Shown here in pieces: positions 18,704 to 29,724 of a stretch of DNA of 64,000 nucleotides. The stretch spans positions 186,001 to 250,000 of the forward strand of contig JAFZVV010000011.1 in the NCBI GenBank assembly GCA_017617615.1, given 5' to 3'. Position 1 is the first letter of the stretch. Each line of letters opens with the position of its first letter. This DNA is from Prevotella sp. (lineage in GTDB: Bacteria; Bacteroidota; Bacteroidia; Bacteroidales; Bacteroidaceae). The notes beneath the pieces are model-generated. The model was not told the DNA's origin. It saw only the letters and a list, made by a program, of their open reading frames with translations, and ran no database searches. Both the position numbers and the translations under genes were made by a program.

Positions 18704-19795
18704 ATGAAACAGTTCTTCTCTTTCGTCATCAAGGAAACACGGCACATCCTGCGTGACAAACGCACGATGCTCATCCTCTTCGGCATGCCCATAGCGATGA
18801 TGCTGCTCTTCGGCTTCGCCATCACCACCGACGTGAAAGACGTGCGCACCGTCATCGTCACCTCGTCGATGGACCACCTCACACAGCAAGCCATCGACCG
18901 TCTGGCGGTATCAGAATACTTCTCCATTACCGCCACCGTGGGCACACCGAAGGAGGCCGAACGGCTCATCCGAAACCAGAAAGCCGACATGGCCGTGGTC
19001 TTCACACCTGACTATGGCTCGAAGATGGGAGAACCTGCTACGAACAAGCCCCAAAGTGAACCTATGGTGCAACTCATCGTCGACGGGGCCGACCCCAACA
19101 TGGCACAGCAATGGACCAACTACGCCACAGGGGTGCTCACCAACATGTCGGGCGAACTTGTCAATACCAAGATGCTCTACAACCCGCAGATGAAGTCGGC
19201 CTACAACTTCGTGCCGGCCATCATGGGCATGCTCCTCATGCTCGTCTGTGCTATGATGACTTCCATATCCATCGTGCGCGAGAAAGAGCGAGGCACAATG
19301 GAGGTGCTGCTCGTATCGCCCGTCAAACCACTGATGATAATCATTGCCAAGGTAGTACCCTACATGATGCTTGCCTTCGTCATCCTCACCACCATCCTGC
19401 TGATGGGGCACTTCGTGCTCGGTGTACCCATGCATGGCTCCATCATCTGGATTTACCTCGTGAGCACCATCTATATCTTACTCGCCCTCTCACTCGGACT
19501 GCTCATCTCCAACATCGCCAACAGCCAACTCATGGCATTGCTCCTCTCGGCCATGGTGTTGCTGGTACCTATCGTGATGCTCTCGGGCATGATGTTTCCC
19601 GTGGAGTCGATGCCGAAAATCTTGCAGTGGATATCGCTCATCGTCCCGCCACGCTACTATATGGCTGCCATGCGCAAACTCATGATCATGGGTGTGGGAC
19701 TTGGAGAGGTGATGCATGAAGTGGTGGTCCTCACGGCATTCACCATCGTATTGCTCGCCATCTCTCTCAAGATGTTCAACAAACGCCTGGAATAG
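18704..19795 (+). CDS. ABC-2 type permease (YbhS-like)
   Basis: The protein has 363 residues. One N-terminal transmembrane helix (about 22-42) is followed by a periplasmic domain of about 130 residues and five hydrophobic segments in the C-terminal half, the usual ABC-2 exporter fold. The segment REKERGTMEVLLVSPVKP matches the conserved ABC-2 coupling region after TM2. It pairs with the next permease gene, which begins 3 bp downstream, and with the double ATPase. Confidence 0.92.
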   Translation: MKQFFSFVIKETRHILRDKRTMLILFGMPIAMMLLFGFAITTDVKDVRTVIVTSSMDHLTQQAIDRLAVSEYFSITATVGTPKEAERLIRNQKADMAVVFTPDYGSKMGEPATNKPQSEPMVQLIVDGADPNMAQQWTNYATGVLTNMSGELVNTKMLYNPQMKSAYNFVPAIMGMLLMLVCAMMTSISIVREKERGTMEVLLVSPVKPLMIIIAKVVPYMMLAFVILTTILLMGHFVLGVPMHGSIIWIYLVSTIYILLALSLGLLISNIANSQLMALLLSAMVLLVPIVMLSGMMFPVESMPKILQWISLIVPPRYYMAAMRKLMIMGVGLGEVMHEVVVLTAFTIVLLAISLKMFNKRLE

Positions 19796-19798
19796 CCT

Positions 19799-20884
19799 AT
19801 GACCCTGAAATACCTCATACAAAAGGAGTTCTTGCAGATACGCCGCAACGCATTCCTACCACGCCTCATCATCGTGTTCCCCATCATGATGATGTGCGTG
19901 ATGCCGTGGGTGATGAGCATGGAGGTGAAAAACGTGGTGGTCAGCGTAGTAGACAACGACCGCAGCACATGCTCCCAACAACTCGTACACAGCATTGAGG
20001 CGTCCAACTACTTTATCTTCAACGGACAGAAGCCCACCTATCAGGCAGCACTGAAAGAGATTGAGACGAGCAAGGCCGATGTAGTATTGGTCATCCCACA
20101 GCACTACAGCCGAGACCTGGCACAGGGCAGAAAACCACAGGTGCTCATCGCTGCCAATGCCGTGAACGGTACGAAGGGAGCCATGGGCAGCGCTTACTTG
20201 TCGCAAATCGTGACGGCCAACGCCATCCCTGAGACAGCGGCCATCCAGTCGAAGATTTCCACCTTGTTTCTTTACAACAAAAACCTCAACTACAAGGTGT
20301 TCATGATACCGGCCCTCTTCGCCATGGTGATGATGCTGATGTGCGGCTTCCTGCCTACCCTGAATATCGTGGGAGAGAAGGAGGCGGGCACCATCGAACA
20401 AATCAATGTCACCCCGGTGTCGAAAGGGACATTCATCCTGGCAAAACTCATTCCCTACTGGCTCATCGCCCTCTTCATCATCACCATCTGCCTCCTCCTC
20501 TCTTGGCTCATCTATGGCATCACGTGCCAAGGACCTATCTGGCTGGTCTTCGCACTGGCCATGGCACTGGCACTGTTCTGGAGCAGTTTCGGACTCATCA
20601 TCTCCAACTACTCCGACACAATGCAGCAGGCCATATTCGTGATGTGGTTCTTCGTGGTCACCATGCTGTTGCTCAGCGGACTGTTCACCCCCACGCGGTC
20701 GATGCCCTCATGGGCATACGCCACGACTTACGTCAACCCCATGCACTACTTCGTAGATGCCATCCGCACGGTGTTCGTACGCGGCGGCGGACTGCAGAGC
20801 ATCGCGCATCAACTGTTGGCGCTCCTTGCCATCGCCTCGGTCATGGCATTGTGGGCGGTAAAGAGTTATAAGAAGAACCAATGA
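19799..20884 (+). CDS. ABC-2 type permease (YbhR-like)
   Basis: This 361-residue paralogue of the preceding permease has the same topology and the coupling segment GEKEAGTIEQINVTPVSK. It is the last gene of the efflux operon. A heptameric repeat tract begins just after the stop codon, and I see no clear terminator hairpin. Confidence 0.92.
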   Translation: MTLKYLIQKEFLQIRRNAFLPRLIIVFPIMMMCVMPWVMSMEVKNVVVSVVDNDRSTCSQQLVHSIEASNYFIFNGQKPTYQAALKEIETSKADVVLVIPQHYSRDLAQGRKPQVLIAANAVNGTKGAMGSAYLSQIVTANAIPETAAIQSKISTLFLYNKNLNYKVFMIPALFAMVMMLMCGFLPTLNIVGEKEAGTIEQINVTPVSKGTFILAKLIPYWLIALFIITICLLLSWLIYGITCQGPIWLVFALAMALALFWSSFGLIISNYSDTMQQAIFVMWFFVVTMLLLSGLFTPTRSMPSWAYATTYVNPMHYFVDAIRTVFVRGGGLQSIAHQLLALLAIASVMALWAVKSYKKNQ

Positions 20885-20920
20885 TGATTTGAGATTTGAG
20901 ATTTGAGGTTTGAGATTTGT
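20885..20920. repeat. Heptanucleotide tandem repeat (GATTTGA)
   Basis: About five copies of GATTTGA, one with a G for A change, lie directly after the efflux operon. The unit is 7 bp, so it is not a CRISPR. A similar tract lies at 28,501-28,574. Confidence 0.85.
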
Positions 20921-20962
20921 ACCTTAGTTAAAGGTAGTGGATGAGTCAAAAAAGGAGCATTG

Positions 20963-20994
20963 TTTTGCATTATCATCGGATTTCATTATCTTTG
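20963..20994 (+). promoter_or_regulatory. Bacteroidetes-type promoter for the GH2-like gene
   Basis: TTTTG at 20,963-20,967 and TATCTTTG at 20,987-20,994 are spaced by 19 bp. Transcription would start near 21,001, which rules out the in-frame ATG at 20,960 and supports the start codon at 21,017. Confidence 0.7.
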
Positions 20995-21016
20995 CAAAGA
21001 ACTACTATCATTCCGC

Positions 21017-23737
21017 ATGAAAAAATTCCTCTATGCAGTCCTTGTCACATGGCTCTTCCTCTATGCCACAACGACTACCGCCCAATCTTCCATCGACCTT
21101 CAGGGTACTTGGCAGTTCGCCATCGACCGCAGCAGCGAGGGTGTGATGCCCCAACAATATGAAGAGACCATCAAGTTGCCGGGCTCGATGCTCACCAACG
21201 GCAAAGGCGACCCCGTGAGCGTGAACACACAATGGGTGGGCTCGCTCTATGACTCATCGTATTTCTATAACCCACGGATGGAACCCTACCGGCAACCGGG
21301 TAACACAAAATTCCCGTTCTTCCTCACCCCTGACCGACACTATGTGGGCAACGCCTGGTACCAGCGCACGGTGGTGGTGCCCAAGGCATGGAAGAAACGC
21401 CACGTAACCCTATACCTCGAACGACCCCATATCGAGACCACCGTTTATGTGAACGGCAGGGAAGTGGGGCACCAGATGTCACTCAGCGTACCCCATCAGT
21501 ATGACATCACCGACGCCGTGAAGTTCGGCAAGAAAAATACCATCACTATCAAGGTGTACAACGGCATAGAAAACGTGTGCGTGGGACAAGATTCACATAG
21601 CGTGACCGACCAGACCCAAGGCGACTGGAACGGCATCGCGGGACGTATCGAACTGCGCACCAGTCCGCTCATCAACCGCCTGCGCGTAAACACCGATATC
21701 AAGAACGGCTTGGCACATATCCTCCTCAACGACACCACCTACGACATCCGCCTGCCACAACCCCTGCAGTTGTGGAGCGAGACTACCCCCTATCTGTATA
21801 CCGAACGGCTACCCTATCGCGGCGATACTGTCACCGTGACCTTCGGCCTGCGCGACATCACCACACAAGGGCCACGGCTGATGCTCAACGGAAAAGAAAT
21901 CAAGTTGCGTGGCACCGTGGAGAACTGCTGTTTCCCTGAGACCGGCTACCCGCCCACCGACGTGGAGTCATGGCTTCGCATCCTGGGCAAGTGCAAGGCG
22001 TACGGACTCAACCACGTGCGTTTCCATAGTTTCTGTCCGCCCGATGCCGCCTTTCAGGCTGCCGACCAACTCGGTCTGTACCTGCAGCCCGAAGGACCGT
22101 CGTGGCCCAACCACGGTGTGCGTCTGCGACGGGGTATGGCCATCGACCAATACCTCACTGATGAGTGCAAGCGCATCGTCGACACCTATGGACACCACCC
22201 GTCGTTCGTGATGCTTGCCGCCGGCAACGAGCCTGCCGGTGACTGGGTGGCATGGGGAAAGGACTTCGTGGCGGAGATGCGCGACTACGACCCCTCACGC
22301 CTCTACTGCACAGCGAGCGTTGGCGGTGGATGGGCATGGGACGAAGGTTCGGACTACCACGTGAAAGGTGGTGCCCGAGGACTGGAATGGGACCGCAGCG
22401 CCCCACAGAGCACCGACAACTTCAACGAGGGGATGCGCCTGCCCCGCAACTTCAAGCCCACCGACGGAAAGCCAGAGAACAACGAGCCTTGCATCAGTCA
22501 TGAACTGGGACAATGGTGCGCTTTCCCCGACCTCAACGAGACCACGGAATACACTGGAGCCTACAAAGCCGCCAACTTCGAGATTTTTGCCGACCTCCTC
22601 AAGGCCAACGATATGGAAGGACAAGCCCGCAAATTCCTTATGTCCAGCGGACGGCTGCAGACGCTCGCCTACAAATACGACATCGAACGCAACCTACGCA
22701 CACGCGACTACGCCGGATTCCAGATGCTTAGCCTCAACGACTACAGCGGTCAGGGTACCGCCCTCGTGGGTGTGCTCAACGTACACTGGCACGAGAAAGG
22801 ATACTGCACTGCCAACGACTGGCGGGAGTTCTGTGCCCCCACCGTGCCCCTCGCCCTATGGCCACGGTTCGTCTACAACGCCGGCGACACCCTGCGGATA
22901 GGCACGATGGTCTACGACACCACTGGCTCTACCATCAACAACATCCGCTACACCCTGACCGAAGATGGACACACCCTGGCAGAGGGGACGGTAGCCGTGG
23001 GCGACACAATCACCTACCCCACAGGTGACATCGACAAGCCCACACGGCTCACCCTGCGTATCACTGCCGGCAACGGCAGCAACCACTATGAGTGCTGGGT
23101 CTACCCCAACATCCCCCTGCCTACTGCCGACGGCATCCACATCACCGACACCCTCGACAGTCGTGCCCTCGACGTACTCCGCAATGGGGGAAAGGTGCTC
23201 ATCTGTGCCGGAGGGAAGATACGCTACGGCAACGACATACGCCATCACTTTCTGCCCGTGTTCTGGAACACCAGTTGGTTTAAGATGCGTCCACCACACA
23301 CCACTGGGACCTATATCCAGAAAGAACATCCCGTGTTTGCCGACTTCCCCACCGACGACTGGCAGAACCTGAACTGGTGGGAACTCACCAACCGCACGCA
23401 GGTGATGAACCTTGCACTATGGCCCACCGGCTACCAACCCATCGTGCAGCCCATCGACACCTGGCATATCTCACGCAAACTGGGCATGATGGCAGAGGCG
23501 AACGTGTCGGGCGGAAGGTTGCTCATCACCACCCTCGACCTGCAGACCGACCTCGCCCACCGGCCTGCGGCACGCCAACTGCGCCTCTCTTTGCTGCGCT
23601 ATATGCAGTCTGAACGATTCCAACCCACCATCACCATCCCGCGCGAAGTCATCACCCATCTCTTCGAGCACGAGGCGCCAAGTGTAGACATGTTTACCAA
23701 AGACTCACCCGACGAGTTGAAACCCAAACTGAAATAA
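21017..23737 (+). CDS. Secreted glycoside hydrolase family 2-like enzyme
   Basis: The 906-residue protein has a signal peptide (about 1-22). A GH2 sugar-binding jelly roll follows (LQGTWQFAIDRSSEG ... NGREVGHQMSLSVPHQYDIT), then an immunoglobulin-like part and a TIM-barrel domain. GNEPAGDW resembles the GH2 acid/base Glu motif, and HELGQWCAFPD may hold the nucleophile. The C-terminal 250 residues are an extra beta-rich region. GH2 enzymes remove terminal beta-linked sugars such as galactose, glucuronic acid or mannose; which one applies here cannot be told. No SusC/SusD pair is adjacent, so it is not in an obvious polysaccharide utilisation locus. Confidence 0.88.
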   Translation: MKKFLYAVLVTWLFLYATTTTAQSSIDLQGTWQFAIDRSSEGVMPQQYEETIKLPGSMLTNGKGDPVSVNTQWVGSLYDSSYFYNPRMEPYRQPGNTKFPFFLTPDRHYVGNAWYQRTVVVPKAWKKRHVTLYLERPHIETTVYVNGREVGHQMSLSVPHQYDITDAVKFGKKNTITIKVYNGIENVCVGQDSHSVTDQTQGDWNGIAGRIELRTSPLINRLRVNTDIKNGLAHILLNDTTYDIRLPQPLQLWSETTPYLYTERLPYRGDTVTVTFGLRDITTQGPRLMLNGKEIKLRGTVENCCFPETGYPPTDVESWLRILGKCKAYGLNHVRFHSFCPPDAAFQAADQLGLYLQPEGPSWPNHGVRLRRGMAIDQYLTDECKRIVDTYGHHPSFVMLAAGNEPAGDWVAWGKDFVAEMRDYDPSRLYCTASVGGGWAWDEGSDYHVKGGARGLEWDRSAPQSTDNFNEGMRLPRNFKPTDGKPENNEPCISHELGQWCAFPDLNETTEYTGAYKAANFEIFADLLKANDMEGQARKFLMSSGRLQTLAYKYDIERNLRTRDYAGFQMLSLNDYSGQGTALVGVLNVHWHEKGYCTANDWREFCAPTVPLALWPRFVYNAGDTLRIGTMVYDTTGSTINNIRYTLTEDGHTLAEGTVAVGDTITYPTGDIDKPTRLTLRITAGNGSNHYECWVYPNIPLPTADGIHITDTLDSRALDVLRNGGKVLICAGGKIRYGNDIRHHFLPVFWNTSWFKMRPPHTTGTYIQKEHPVFADFPTDDWQNLNWWELTNRTQVMNLALWPTGYQPIVQPIDTWHISRKLGMMAEANVSGGRLLITTLDLQTDLAHRPAARQLRLSLLRYMQSERFQPTITIPREVITHLFEHEAPSVDMFTKDSPDELKPKLK

Positions 23738-23759
23738 CAACATCATAAAACCACCATTC

Positions 23760-24800
23760 ATGAGAATCCCATCACTCCTCGGCATCGCTGTCACCACCCT
23801 CCTCTTCACCCTGACGGCATGTCACGACAAAGCCACCACACCTAGTCCCTTGCTGGTGCGCGGCAACATGACCAACATGGGCGATACGCTCATTGCCCTG
23901 ACCCTGGAAAACCAAAACAACCCCGAAGAAATCATTGTGAACAACGGCAAGTTCGAGAAGAGCATCAGCGTCTCGACACCCACACCGATGATTCTCGCCT
24001 CGCCCGCCGTACTGCGGCAACAACAGGGTTTGTTAATACAAATCATCGCCATGCCCGGCGACACCCTCATCCTCTCGGGCGATGCCATGGGCGAATACAC
24101 CATGAGCGGGTCGAAGTTCTACAAGGAATACGACGAGGTGGTGAAAGTGCTGACCGGCAGCAACCAACCCGATACCCTGCAGCAGAAATGCCTCGATTTC
24201 ATCAAGGCTCATCCCAATTACGAAGCGTGTGTCGAGATGGTGGGCGTGCTGAGCAGCATCTCCACAGAGAAAATGAAGGAGGGAATAGCCCTGCTCTCGC
24301 CCGACGTAAGAGACGGGCGCATGAAGACCTTGATCGACGAGATAGTAAAGACAGCGGAGAACAGTCCGCGAGCAGAACCAGACATGCTGGCAGAAGGCAG
24401 CGAGGCACCCGACTTCACCCTTACCGACATCAACGGCAGCCAGCAGAGCCTGAAAGCCCTGCGCGGCAAAGTGGTGGTCATCGATTTCTGGGGGTCGTGG
24501 TGCGGCTGGTGCATCAAGGGATTCCCGAAGATGAAGGAATACTATGCGAAATATAAGGAAAAGATGGAAATCCTCGGGGTGGACTGCAACGACACCCAAC
24601 AGGCATGGCGCAAGGCGGTAGCCGACAACGACCTGCCCTGGCTGCATGTCTACTGCCCGAAAGAGAGTCCGCTGCTGAGCCAGTACCAGATACAGGGATT
24701 CCCCACCAAGGTCATCGTATCGGCCGAAGGAAAGGTCATCCGCACCGTCATCGGCGAGGACCCGCAGTTCTATACCTTCCTTGATGAATTGCTGAAATGA
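23760..24800 (+). CDS. TlpA-like thioredoxin-fold lipoprotein with an N-terminal DUF4369-like domain
   Basis: The protein has 346 residues. A lipoprotein signal ends in LTAC (Cys near residue 21). Residues of about 30-190 resemble the DUF4369 domain found before thioredoxin domains in Bacteroidetes. The rest is an AhpC-TSA/TlpA thioredoxin domain with the redox motif WCGWC (Cys248 and Cys251) and a cis-Pro loop GFPT. It probably exchanges thiols and disulfides in the periplasm. It begins 22 bp after the GH2-like gene and may be co-transcribed with it. Confidence 0.9.
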   Translation: MRIPSLLGIAVTTLLFTLTACHDKATTPSPLLVRGNMTNMGDTLIALTLENQNNPEEIIVNNGKFEKSISVSTPTPMILASPAVLRQQQGLLIQIIAMPGDTLILSGDAMGEYTMSGSKFYKEYDEVVKVLTGSNQPDTLQQKCLDFIKAHPNYEACVEMVGVLSSISTEKMKEGIALLSPDVRDGRMKTLIDEIVKTAENSPRAEPDMLAEGSEAPDFTLTDINGSQQSLKALRGKVVVIDFWGSWCGWCIKGFPKMKEYYAKYKEKMEILGVDCNDTQQAWRKAVADNDLPWLHVYCPKESPLLSQYQIQGFPTKVIVSAEGKVIRTVIGEDPQFYTFLDELLK

Positions 24801-24819
24801 CCATCATTTCTTTATATAA

Positions 24820-24862
24820 GTGTAGGTGAGCATAATATAATGATTATTATGATTACCTACAT
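24820..24862 (+). terminator. Possible hairpin after the TlpA-like gene
   Basis: GTAGGT and ACCTAC enclose an AT-rich inner inverted repeat built from CATAAT and ATTATG. There is no U-run after it, so it may be a processing or regulatory hairpin rather than a terminator. Confidence 0.3.
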
Positions 24863-24899
24863 TATTCAAGCAAAAGACTATTAATCCCATAATAAAACT

Positions 24900-26597
<1,698 letters not shown>

Positions 26598-26604
26598 GGA
26601 GAAG

Positions 26605-27507
26605 TTATCTTCTCACCACCTTCTGACTGTCGCGGATGACGATGCCTCGGGTCTGCGGAGTAGCAGGAGTGCCCGAAAGGGTGTATTCGCAGCCGTCGCC
26701 TTCTGCACCATGAACTAATGCGTTGACATTCAGATCGGGAAGTCCTTTCAGCCGACGGAATTCTGCCTGCGCCTTCGCCATCTGCTGCACGAACGCCGGA
26801 CTAGTGTGCAACAGGGCATAGGCAGCGGAGGCGGCCAGACGACCGGCATCTACGTCGCTCTGCCAATGGGCTCCCACGATCAAGCGGCTATCGCCATACA
26901 TCAGCCCGCGGGCAAACAACGTGTCGGCAGCGGCAGGATTGATTTCCACCATCAGCAGGGCTGCACCCCATCCGCGGATTGTATGTCCGGAGGGGTATGA
27001 ACCGTCCAACGACAGGGAAGGCTCATCTTCGGGAACCAGTGACTGCTCATGCATGCGCATAAACGGTCGCTGACGCCCATAGTATTCCTTGGGAAAGATG
27101 CAAATCAGGTCGATGGTGTTGAGCCCACGCTCCAATAGCTTATAAATCTCGGGCGTTCCGTCTTCGGAGATAGGAAGACCGAAAGGCACGCTGAAAGCCT
27201 CGCTTACTCCATCCATGTTGAAATTGGCATCTCGGATGGCTATTTGAGCACGGTCGGGGTCAAGACGCTGGGTCTTCCCCCAGAAATAGCGCATGATGTC
27301 GTGGGCAAAAGCCTCATCCAACGTGTCGGGAGGAGCTGGCAACCATTTCAGCAAGTCGGAAATCTGGTCTACACTTAGGTAAAAGTCAGGGTCGGGGTCG
27401 GCAAAGGACTCCTTTGGGTCGATATACGACTGTGCCATCATGGCCACCGGAGTGAGCATGCCATAGACCATCAGGACAACAAGCATCAAAATTTTTAGTA
27501 TTCTCAT
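26605..27507 (-). CDS. Class A non-specific acid phosphatase (PhoN-like, PAP2 family)
   Basis: This is a secreted protein of 300 residues when started at 27,507, with a signal peptide (about 1-26). It has the complete PAP2/vanadium-haloperoxidase active site: KEYYGRQRP (K140, R147-P148), GSYPSGHT (about 170-177) and SRLIVGAHWQSD (about 207-218). GSYPSGHT is the class A acid phosphatase signature. It would hydrolyse phosphomonoesters in the periplasm. An ATG at 27,519 is also possible, but the -7 element at 27,532-27,539 leaves almost no leader there. It converges with ettA, with 7 bp between the stop codons. Confidence 0.92.
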   Translation of the reverse strand: MRILKILMLVVLMVYGMLTPVAMMAQSYIDPKESFADPDPDFYLSVDQISDLLKWLPAPPDTLDEAFAHDIMRYFWGKTQRLDPDRAQIAIRDANFNMDGVSEAFSVPFGLPISEDGTPEIYKLLERGLNTIDLICIFPKEYYGRQRPFMRMHEQSLVPEDEPSLSLDGSYPSGHTIRGWGAALLMVEINPAAADTLFARGLMYGDSRLIVGAHWQSDVDAGRLAASAAYALLHTSPAFVQQMAKAQAEFRRLKGLPDLNVNALVHGAEGDGCEYTLSGTPATPQTRGIVIRDSQKVVRR

Positions 27508-27531
27508 CTCTTTTCGCATTGTTGTTTTTTG

Positions 27532-27539
27532 CAAAAATA
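27532..27539 (-). promoter_or_regulatory. Probable -7 element for the acid phosphatase gene
   Basis: The minus strand reads TATTTTTG, fitting TAnnTTTG, and places the transcript start near 27,526. Confidence 0.45.
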
Positions 27540-27644
27540 GTGCAAGGTGAGAGAAAAACAAAAGGAATCGAAGATTATTTTAATTTTCCAGACCGCATTC
27601 TAACTTCGACGTTAGTCCAATATGTTGGTGGAAATCCAAATTAA

Positions 27645-27676
27645 TTTGGAATTTCCCGCTGTATGCACTATCTTTG
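27645..27676 (+). promoter_or_regulatory. Bacteroidetes-type promoter for the 251-residue secreted protein
   Basis: TTTG at 27,645-27,648 and TATCTTTG at 27,669-27,676 are separated by 20 bp, matching the housekeeping consensus. It supports the start at 27,747 with a leader of about 65 bases. Confidence 0.7.
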
Positions 27677-27746
27677 TACTTTCATATAGCCTTTAGAAGA
27701 CTTCATTTTGCATGATGTCCAATTCGTTACTCAACAAAAATCAGAA

Positions 27747-28502
27747 ATGAAAAAGATTCTTTGCACATCCATTCTGCTGATGCTGTCAATCATCAGCATC
27801 CAGGCACAACGTATCGTAGAACGCTATGCCTTCGAAGGCACACTCGACGGCAAGACCGCCGTGCGCCTGGCATTCGAAGTGAACAGCAACGGCATCGCTG
27901 CCGGACATATCTATTACCCAAAAGCCAAGCACCCCGCCCTCATCATGATTATCGGGCACAAGGCCTCTGCCGGTACCTACTATGTAAGCGAATACCAAGC
28001 CAATGGCGAAATAACTGGCTATCTGGCACTGAAAACCAACAAGGGCAAACTCACGGGCGAATGGACCAACCCTCGCACGGAGAAAGAACTGCGGTTCACC
28101 AACATGCACGCCATTACCTTCCCCAAGGGGTTCGGCGGTCTGCTGGTCCCCGAAGACCCAGGCAATCTGGGGCATCGCTATGGTTATATGCAATACCACA
28201 CAGGCATGCAGGACCTCATGGGCGGACATGTGGAACTGAAAGCAGCGGGAAAGAACCGCGTGCACTTCGAGGTAGTGAATGCCCCGGGCAACATCGCTGA
28301 AGGCAGAAGCGAACAAGGCCGTCCTGCCGTGCTGAAAGGCAACACATTCACCTACAATGAGGTAAATGAATGCCACTATGGCTTCAAGGCCACCTTCTTC
28401 CCCAAATTCGTGGTGCTGGAATCGACAACCAACTACGACACCCACGACTGCTTTGGTGCCCATACGGCTTTCGACGGCATTTATATCAAGACGGTAGATT
28501 GA
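27747..28502 (+). CDS. Secreted protein of unknown function
   Basis: The protein has 251 residues with a signal peptide cleaved after IQAQ (about residue 20). The mature part is beta-rich and lacks cysteines apart from a few near the C-terminus. I recognise no domain. It lies alone, with its own promoter and a heptameric repeat tract that begins at its stop codon. Confidence 0.8.
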   Translation: MKKILCTSILLMLSIISIQAQRIVERYAFEGTLDGKTAVRLAFEVNSNGIAAGHIYYPKAKHPALIMIIGHKASAGTYYVSEYQANGEITGYLALKTNKGKLTGEWTNPRTEKELRFTNMHAITFPKGFGGLLVPEDPGNLGHRYGYMQYHTGMQDLMGGHVELKAAGKNRVHFEVVNAPGNIAEGRSEQGRPAVLKGNTFTYNEVNECHYGFKATFFPKFVVLESTTNYDTHDCFGAHTAFDGIYIKTVD

Positions 28503-28574
28503 TTGAAGATTGAAGATTGAAGATTGAAGATTGAAGATTGAAAATTGAAAATTGAAGATTGAAGATTGAAAATT
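28501..28574. repeat. Heptanucleotide tandem repeat (ATTGAAG/ATTGAAA)
   Basis: About ten copies of a 7-bp unit start at the stop codon of the preceding gene. The unit alternates between ATTGAAG and ATTGAAA. The tract has no spacers, so it is not a CRISPR. Confidence 0.92.
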
Positions 28575-28626
28575 GCTGCTTTTTCGGGAAGGAATAGCCT
28601 CATGGCAAGTTTTTCCATTTTTCCTT

Positions 28627-28653
28627 GTAACACTTTTGTCGATATGCGTGTCC
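28627..28653 (+). promoter_or_regulatory. Possible ECF-sigma promoter (GTAAC/CGTGTC)
   Basis: GTAAC at 28,627-28,631 and CGTGTCC at 28,647-28,653, with 15 bp between, resemble the AAC ... CGT pattern of many ECF sigma promoters. It lies upstream of the operon that encodes an ECF sigma factor, so self-regulation is likely. Confidence 0.45.
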
Positions 28654-28702
28654 CTATGATTGTAAGCGCTTCAATATGTATTACCATTTAAAAACGAGAA
28701 TC

Positions 28703-29167
28703 ATGAAAAAAAAACTATTGACATTCGGACTGATATTCGTGACCGTGGCCAACATGACCGCACAGACCATCGACGACATCTTCAATGAGTTCAAAGACAA
28801 AGAAAACGTGGAATGCATCACCATCCCCGGCTCGATGATGGGCATGGCATCCTCTTCCACAAAGAAAGAAGGTGGCAACGACTTCCTGAAAAAAGTGAGT
28901 AGCGTCAGGGTGCTCAACATAGAAAACAACAATGCTCTTCAACAGTCTTTCTGCGACAGGGTGGCATCACTCAAGAAACAGGGCTATGAGACCATGGTAA
29001 ACAGTAATGAGGAAAACGAAAAGACCCAGATACTGGTCAAGACCAAAGAAGAGAACATCACCGAAATGGTCGTCATCCACATCGAACCGACAGAATGCGC
29101 ACTGGTACAAATAAATGGCGAGTTCAAGCCATCCGACACGCAGACTATCTTGGATAAGATTGAATAA
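28703..29167 (+). CDS. DUF4252-family secreted protein
   Basis: This 154-residue protein has a signal peptide (about 1-19) followed by a DUF4252-type domain, recognisable from IDDIFNEFKDKENVECITIPG and the later QILVKTKEENITEMVVIHI. Proteins of this family are often next to ECF sigma factors in Bacteroidetes; their function is not established. The start at 28,703 gives the signal peptide directly; the upstream in-frame ATG at 28,676 would add nine residues. Confidence 0.82.
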   Translation: MKKKLLTFGLIFVTVANMTAQTIDDIFNEFKDKENVECITIPGSMMGMASSSTKKEGGNDFLKKVSSVRVLNIENNNALQQSFCDRVASLKKQGYETMVNSNEENEKTQILVKTKEENITEMVVIHIEPTECALVQINGEFKPSDTQTILDKIE

Positions 29168-29220
29168 TGATTGTCACCACATAGATACTCATACACAGCG
29201 TAGAAAAAAGTTTTTTCATC

Positions 29221-29724
29221 GTGCAAGCCTCGGAGTTCAAACGACAGTTCCTACCTCTCTCACGCCACATGTACTGGACGGCGTGGCGACTCACCAGCCA
29301 TGCCGAGGAAGCGGAAGACCTGGTGCAAGAGGCCTTCCTCCGCCTATGGACAAAACGGGAACAGTTGGGTGAGATAGAGAACCCCGAGGCTTACTGCACG
29401 ACACTCATCAGGAACCTATACCTCAACTTTGCAAGACAGAAACGGATGCAGTTCTCCGACAAGCCGCCCGAACTGGTGCCCCTGGTTGATGAGAACACAC
29501 TTGAAGACCAGATGGTCTTCAAGGATGAGTCGCGCCAGGTGCAGCAACTCATCGGCCGGTTGCCCGAACAGCAACGTAGGGTAATCACCCTGCACGACAT
29601 CGAAGACTACTCCAATGAGGAAATCAGAGAACAGACAGGATTGCAACCCACCCACATCCGGGTACTTCTCAGCCGTGCGAGAAAAGCCATCCGACAAATG
29701 AAACTTATCAAAAGCGAAAGATGA
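29221..29724 (+). CDS. ECF-type RNA polymerase sigma factor
   Basis: The protein has 167 residues. Region 2 is seen in AEEAEDLVQEAFLRLWTKRE, and region 4 in the helix-turn-helix that ends VLLSRARKAIRQM. There is no region 1 or 3, as usual for ECF factors. The likely start is GTG at 29,221, because the first ATG lies inside region 2. It overlaps the anti-sigma-like gene by four bases and lies between two DUF4252 genes. Confidence 0.92.
   Translation: MQASEFKRQFLPLSRHMYWTAWRLTSHAEEAEDLVQEAFLRLWTKREQLGEIENPEAYCTTLIRNLYLNFARQKRMQFSDKPPELVPLVDENTLEDQMVFKDESRQVQQLIGRLPEQQRRVITLHDIEDYSNEEIREQTGLQPTHIRVLLSRARKAIRQMKLIKSER

Noticed and set aside
20960..21016. Longer start for the GH2-like protein at 20,960
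   Set aside because: The promoter elements lie inside this stretch and the signal peptide begins at 21,017.
26599..26614. Terminator between ettA and the acid phosphatase gene
   Set aside because: GAGAAG/CTTCTC form only a 6-bp stem inside the gene ends with no T-run, too weak to call.
28501..28574. Repeat tract considered as a CRISPR array
   Set aside because: The unit is 7 bp without spacers, and no cas genes are in the window.
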